Shown here piece by piece: positions 60,552 through 64,000 of a stretch of DNA of 64,000 nucleotides. The DNA comes from DATAOG01 sp963798075 (GTDB lineage: Bacteria; Pseudomonadota; Alphaproteobacteria; Geminicoccales; Geminicoccaceae): positions 1-64,000 of the forward strand of contig CAWCRU010000012.1 of NCBI GenBank assembly GCA_963798075.1, in the 5' to 3' direction. A program made the translations under genes and the position numbers. The notes below the pieces were generated by a model. It was not told where the DNA came from, did no database searches, and worked only from the letters and a program-made list of their open reading frames with translations. Every line of letters begins with the position of its first letter. Within the stretch, counting starts at the first letter, position 1.

Positions 60552-62813
60552 TCAGTCGGGATCATCGCTCTGCCCGCAGGCAAACGGGGTGGCGTCGGCG
60601 AAGCGCCGCAGCACGTTGGCGGTCAGCCTGGCGATATTGTTGGCAAAGCGGTTCCAGGACAGGCTGCCGGCATAGGCGATCGAGCCGGTCGAGAACACGG
60701 CACCCCCTTGCGGGGTCTCGAAGAACACGAGGTCGGCATGGATCGCGGGGTTCAGGACGGCGTCGGTGGCGCCATGCGGGATCCGCACCTCCTCGGCGAC
60801 CAGCTCGTAGGTATTGGAATGGTTCTCCGAGCGGGCGACCACCAGCGCGTGCGGCGGCGTGCCGAGTGCCGGGTCGGCGCAGTCGATCTCGAGCCCGGCA
60901 GCACCCCCCTGGAGCAGGCCGAAATCGCCGAGCAGCTCGTCCTCGATGCCTTCGAACATGAAGGCGACCCGCGGATCGTGGCTCGCGGGCGTGCGCCGGT
61001 AATAAGAGCAGCGGTCGAAGCCCTGGCTGATGAAGCCCACCCCCACGAGTTGTTGCGGTGCCCGGCCCTGACGACGCCAGAGGCCGCCATACTCGCCGGT
61101 AAAGCTGTGGTAGGCTTCGCCGGGCAGGGCGTCCCAGGCGCGCACCCCGCCCTCGGCCCGGCGCACCTCGATCACCCCGCGCCGGGTGGGGTGATGCGCG
61201 ATCCGCCAATAAAACCCGTTGCCGCCCATGTACATCAGGCGGCCGCCCTGGCGCAGATAGCCGTCGAGCGCGTCGAGCATGGCAAGCGAATCGTACTCGG
61301 GATGGCTGCCGGTCAGGACCACCCTGTAAGGCCGCAGCAGGTCCAGGCCCTCATGGTGCAGGTCCTCCTCGGTGATCACGTCGTAGCCGACGCCCTCGTG
61401 CTCCAGCCAGTCGATGATGAACAGATCGAGGTTGAAGTTCCAGTGCCGCCCGGTCGGCTTGACGTTGGTCGCCGGCCGCAGGCGCGAGGCGTAAGCGACG
61501 CCGCTGCCGTCCGAGTGGCGATCGTAGGTCGAGAGGCCGACCTCGGGATACTCCAGCAGCAGGCCGTCGACCGCGTCCATGACGGTCAGCCGGCCGTGGT
61601 AGAGCTCGGTCGCGAGCGAGGCGAAGCGGCCGCGGTTGTTGATGTAGGCGAGGTAGGTCGCGGTCGCCGCCAGGAACGCGATCGGGGCGCGGTGCTCGCC
61701 GCGCGGCGGCCGGACGAAGAACGGCACGTAGACCTCGGCCTCGTTGGCCGCGAGCCGCAGGGCGTAGACCCCGGAGCGCAGATCGTCCGGCAGCTCGAGC
61801 TCGAAGTCGGTCTGCCAGTTGGCGTCCACGAGGTCGTCGTCGTGAAAGTGAATCGCGCCGTATTGCTCGGGCGCCTGCGTCCAGTCCATGACCGCACCGG
61901 TCCAGTTGTGCCCGGTCATGGCGCGCGCGGGCAGGTTGACCGCGGTGCCATGCAGCCGGTTGGCCGAGCGGTCGACCAGCCTCTCGGTCGGGAGCTGGTC
62001 GGAAAAGTCCCAGCGGGCGACCACGGCGCGCTCGAGCCCCGCGGGCAGCGCCCCGTCGCCCGCCAGCGTCGCGATCGCGGCCGGCGCGAGCGCCCGCTCC
62101 GCGAGCCGCGGCCGGTCGAGCTTGCCGTTGTAGTGGCCGCCTGCGAGCAGCCGGCCATACGCGGTCGGCGCCGTCGCCTCGCCCGCGTGCCAGGCCGCGA
62201 ACAGGAAGGGTCCGGGCCCGGCCGCGAGCCGGACGGCGGTCGTCGCCTCGGCGCGCCCGGCCGCCTGGTCGGCAAACGTCCGCTCGCCGACCGGCGTCTG
62301 CCAGAGCGCAAGGCGGCCGCTCGCGGCATCGAAGCTGCCCGCGACCAGGTACCAGCGGCGCCCGAGCAGCGGCACAGCCGTGGTCAGGCTCGCGACCTGC
62401 TGCCCGTTGCCGAGCCGGAGCTCGAGCGCGCCCTGCTCGTCGAGGCCGAGCCCGAAGCCCCGCCGCTCGCGCTCCGACCAGCTCCCGAGCAGGGCCTGTC
62501 GGCACCTCCCGGGCGTGGTCGGCCAGACGTAGGCCTGGAGCGTGAAGCTCCTGAGCCCGGTGATCAGCGGGTGGGGGTCGACCACGCCGAAGGAGCCGAT
62601 CGGGATCTTTTGCTCGCGCCCGGGATAGCTCCGGTTGGCCGGGTGCTCGACCCGCTCGGTCCGGAAGGGGGTGGCGTGCGGTCCGGCCTGCGGGTTCATC
62701 AGGCGCAGGATCTCGGCGTCGTATCGCGGCGCCCCGATGCAGCTGACCATGGCCCGCAGGCGCTCGCCCGGCGCGATGCTGATCGGATCGCAATAGGCAA
62801 GAAGCGAGGTCAT
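60552..62813 (-). CDS. N,N-dimethylformamidase large (beta) subunit-like protein
   Basis: Resembles the iron-dependent dimethylformamidase that splits dimethylformamide to formate and dimethylamine. The 753 residues nearly equal the known ~760. N-terminal parts form beta domains (GERLRAMVSC; PSGSFGVV-like IPIGSFGVVDP); the catalytic part has FLAATATYLAYINNRG, VGLSTYDRHSDGSG and VLTGSHPEYDS. The known metal site is two Tyr and one Glu; Tyr387/390, Tyr430 and Glu506 lie in those motifs and are my candidates. ATG 62813 has GGAGGAG upstream. It is followed upstream by the small-subunit-like gene, 27 bases away. Substrate could be another N-formyl or amide compound. Confidence 0.78.
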   Translation of the reverse strand: MTSLLAYCDPISIAPGERLRAMVSCIGAPRYDAEILRLMNPQAGPHATPFRTERVEHPANRSYPGREQKIPIGSFGVVDPHPLITGLRSFTLQAYVWPTTPGRCRQALLGSWSERERRGFGLGLDEQGALELRLGNGQQVASLTTAVPLLGRRWYLVAGSFDAASGRLALWQTPVGERTFADQAAGRAEATTAVRLAAGPGPFLFAAWHAGEATAPTAYGRLLAGGHYNGKLDRPRLAERALAPAAIATLAGDGALPAGLERAVVARWDFSDQLPTERLVDRSANRLHGTAVNLPARAMTGHNWTGAVMDWTQAPEQYGAIHFHDDDLVDANWQTDFELELPDDLRSGVYALRLAANEAEVYVPFFVRPPRGEHRAPIAFLAATATYLAYINNRGRFASLATELYHGRLTVMDAVDGLLLEYPEVGLSTYDRHSDGSGVAYASRLRPATNVKPTGRHWNFNLDLFIIDWLEHEGVGYDVITEEDLHHEGLDLLRPYRVVLTGSHPEYDSLAMLDALDGYLRQGGRLMYMGGNGFYWRIAHHPTRRGVIEVRRAEGGVRAWDALPGEAYHSFTGEYGGLWRRQGRAPQQLVGVGFISQGFDRCSYYRRTPASHDPRVAFMFEGIEDELLGDFGLLQGGAAGLEIDCADPALGTPPHALVVARSENHSNTYELVAEEVRIPHGATDAVLNPAIHADLVFFETPQGGAVFSTGSIAYAGSLSWNRFANNIARLTANVLRRFADATPFACGQSDDPD

Positions 62814-62840
62814 GGGCGGCGGCTCCTCCAACCGGGTGGG

Positions 62841-63143
62841 TCAGTCGACCGGCAGCTCCCGACCGGTGAGCGCTTGCCAGCGCAGCCTGAAGACGTGCCA
62901 CTCGGCCGCCTCGAGGCTGGGGAACACGGTGTTGGTCAACTGCGGCGGGCCCTTGGCGCCGGCTTGCATGAGCGCGAGCGTCCAGCGCTCGCCGCCCGCG
63001 CTCATGACCAGAACGTGGAACGGCTCGAGGCCCGGCTTGCGCATCAGATTGAGCAGGTACTGCAGGTCGGGACTGTGCTCGCCGAACGGCTTGGCCTTGA
63101 ACTCCTGGGCCAGCTCGATCCGGTTCGGGTCGATGTCGTACAT
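62841..63143 (-). CDS. N,N-dimethylformamidase small (alpha) subunit-like protein
   Basis: 100 residues from ATG 63143 (GGAAGACC upstream): MYDIDPNRIELAQEFKAKPF, then SPDLQYLLNLMRKPGLEPFHVL and TVFPSLEAAEWHVFRLRW. Order and style resemble the small subunit that pairs with the dimethylformamidase large subunit, though it is shorter than the known ~130 residues and the similarity is modest. Its place directly upstream of the large-subunit gene is the main support. A 24-codon N-terminal extension is possible but lacks a ribosome site. Confidence 0.6.
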   Translation of the reverse strand: MYDIDPNRIELAQEFKAKPFGEHSPDLQYLLNLMRKPGLEPFHVLVMSAGGERWTLALMQAGAKGPPQLTNTVFPSLEAAEWHVFRLRWQALTGRELPVD

Positions 63144-63294
63144 GGTCTTCCGACGCGCAGCTTCGGCGCTCGTGGGTCCACCTACGGCTGGCGGACCTGC
63201 CCACCCTCCACGCAAGCTAGACGGTCCGGCGGCGCCTGAAAAGGCGCGCCTTCGCTCGAGGCCATGGATTCGAGCGGGAGGGCCCGGCGCACGC

Positions 63295-64000
63295 TCAATC
63301 GAGGCGCAGGATCGCCAGCGCCAGGGCCTTGGCGCGCGGGACCAGGCTGTCGAGGTGGCAGGCTTCGTCCGGGCTGTGCGCCTTCTCGCCGATCGGGCCG
63401 ACGGCGCAGACGGTGGGCGCGCCGAGCGCGGCGGTGAAGCCGGAGTCCGCCGAGCCGCCCGTGTACTCGCCGCCGATCGTCTGGCCGAGCGCGGCCGCGG
63501 CCGCGACGTAGTGGTCGAACAGCGCGCGGTTCGCCGGGCTCGGCTCGAAGGGCAGGAATGCCGCCCTCTCGCTCAGGCGCGTGGTCGTGCCCGCGAGGTG
63601 GGTCGCGGCCAGGATCGCCGCGATCGCCGCCTCGGCCGCCGCCATCGCCGCGATGGTCCTGAAGCGCACGTCGACCCGCGCGGACGCGAAGGGCGCGACC
63701 GTGTTGACCGACTGGCCGCCGCTGATCAGGCCGACGTTGACCGTGGTGCCGCTGGCGTAGTCGGTGAGCCCGTGCAGGGCCACCACCTTGCGGCACAGCT
63801 CCTCGATCGCGCTCACGCCCTGGTCGTGCGAGGAGCCCGAATGGGCGGCCTTGCCGGTCACCTCGACGGAGAGGAACAGAGCGCCCTTGCGACCGGAGAC
63901 GATGTTGCCGGAGGGGCGCCCGGGCTCGGCGTTGAAGACCGCGCGGGCGCCGCGCGCGGTGGCCTCGATGGTCGGGCGCGAGGCGGGCGATGCAATCTCC
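63295..64000 (-). CDS. M20-family metallopeptidase (glutamate carboxypeptidase-like), 5' end beyond window
   Basis: C-terminal 234 codons of a zinc carboxypeptidase of the ArgE/CPG2 kind; the frame continues off the right edge. Visible: RPTIEATARGARAVFNAEPG, SGNIVSGRKGALFLSVEVTGKAAHS, TVNVGLISGGQSVNTVAPFA (lid domain), and the C-terminal ligand His in IGEKAHSPDEACHLDSL. It removes terminal amino acids such as glutamate, or acts on other N-acyl amino acids. It precedes the dimethylformamidase-like pair by about 150 bases in the same direction, so co-transcription is possible. Confidence 0.82.
   Translation of the reverse strand, partial: EIASPASRPTIEATARGARAVFNAEPGRPSGNIVSGRKGALFLSVEVTGKAAHSGSSHDQGVSAIEELCRKVVALHGLTDYASGTTVNVGLISGGQSVNTVAPFASARVDVRFRTIAAMAAAEAAIAAILAATHLAGTTTRLSERAAFLPFEPSPANRALFDHYVAAAAALGQTIGGEYTGGSADSGFTAALGAPTVCAVGPIGEKAHSPDEACHLDSLVPRAKALALAILRLD

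Noticed and set aside
60552..62831. Longer start for the dimethylformamidase-like protein (six extra codons)
   Set aside because: GGAGGAG lies at the right distance from the ATG at 62813 and would be inside the longer coding region.
1..64000. CRISPR arrays, tRNA or rRNA genes, complete insertion sequences
   Set aside because: No regularly spaced repeats, no tRNA-like cloverleaf noticed, no transposase-like reading frame or terminal inverted repeats found by reading both strands.

Overview
The window looks like chromosomal DNA from a high-GC alphaproteobacterium, probably Rhodospirillales- or Geminicoccales-like. The grounds are GC-rich third codon positions, Act/caa3-type respiration, N-methyl-amine catabolism and the mix of ABC transporters; this is inference, since no rRNA or marker gene is present. 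I saw no tRNA, rRNA, CRISPR array or complete mobile element.

Left third (about 0.5-19 kb): catabolism of quaternary and methylated amines. It holds a dimethylglycine/sarcosine-dehydrogenase-like flavoprotein, an MttB-family methyltransferase homologue without a pyrrolysine codon, a dipeptide-type ABC importer, choline sulfatase and a class II aldolase. A five-gene operon reads as gamma-butyrobetaine to L-carnitine to 3-dehydrocarnitine to betainyl-CoA: NDP-forming acyl-CoA synthetase, acyl-CoA dehydrogenase, CaiD-like hydratase, L-carnitine dehydrogenase, BKACE cleavage enzyme. Two toxin-antitoxin loci sit among these genes: RES/Xre, and a FitAB/VapBC remnant with a recognisable operator. 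The left edge carries the start of a contractile tail-sheath-like gene.

19.8-30.3 kb: a phytoene-desaturase-like flavoprotein, then a probable GntR-controlled operon on the minus strand. It has a polar amino-acid ABC importer with two permeases, a DUF3830 protein, two enolase-superfamily enzymes, a creatininase-family hydrolase and an amidohydrolase. The substrate is unknown. 30.5-33.8 kb: GH15 glycosidase, small membrane protein and SDR on the plus strand.

33.8-45.7 kb: a tightly overlapping 12-gene minus-strand respiratory operon, actABCDEF (alternative complex III), a small membrane protein, SCO, then caa3 oxidase subunits II, I, III and IV. Subunit I carries the A2-type YSHPxVY motif. 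45.9-52.7 kb: a plus-strand set of TPP enzyme, enolase-superfamily enzyme, FAD/Fe-S dehydrogenase, an orphan sensory-rhodopsin-transducer homologue and a PCC-domain protein.

52.8-64 kb (minus strand): a 1043-residue transporter-HEAT-cyclic-nucleotide-domain fusion next to a SET-domain protein, a SAM methyltransferase, a CHASE4-PAS-GGDEF-EAL protein, an N,N-dimethylformamidase-like large and small subunit pair, and the end of an M20 peptidase gene running off the right edge.

Quality note: about a dozen single-base indels break otherwise well-conserved genes between 0.5 and 30 kb; I found none from 30 to 64 kb. Most look like sequencing or assembly errors rather than gene decay, so affected genes are annotated as one CDS with the shift positions given.
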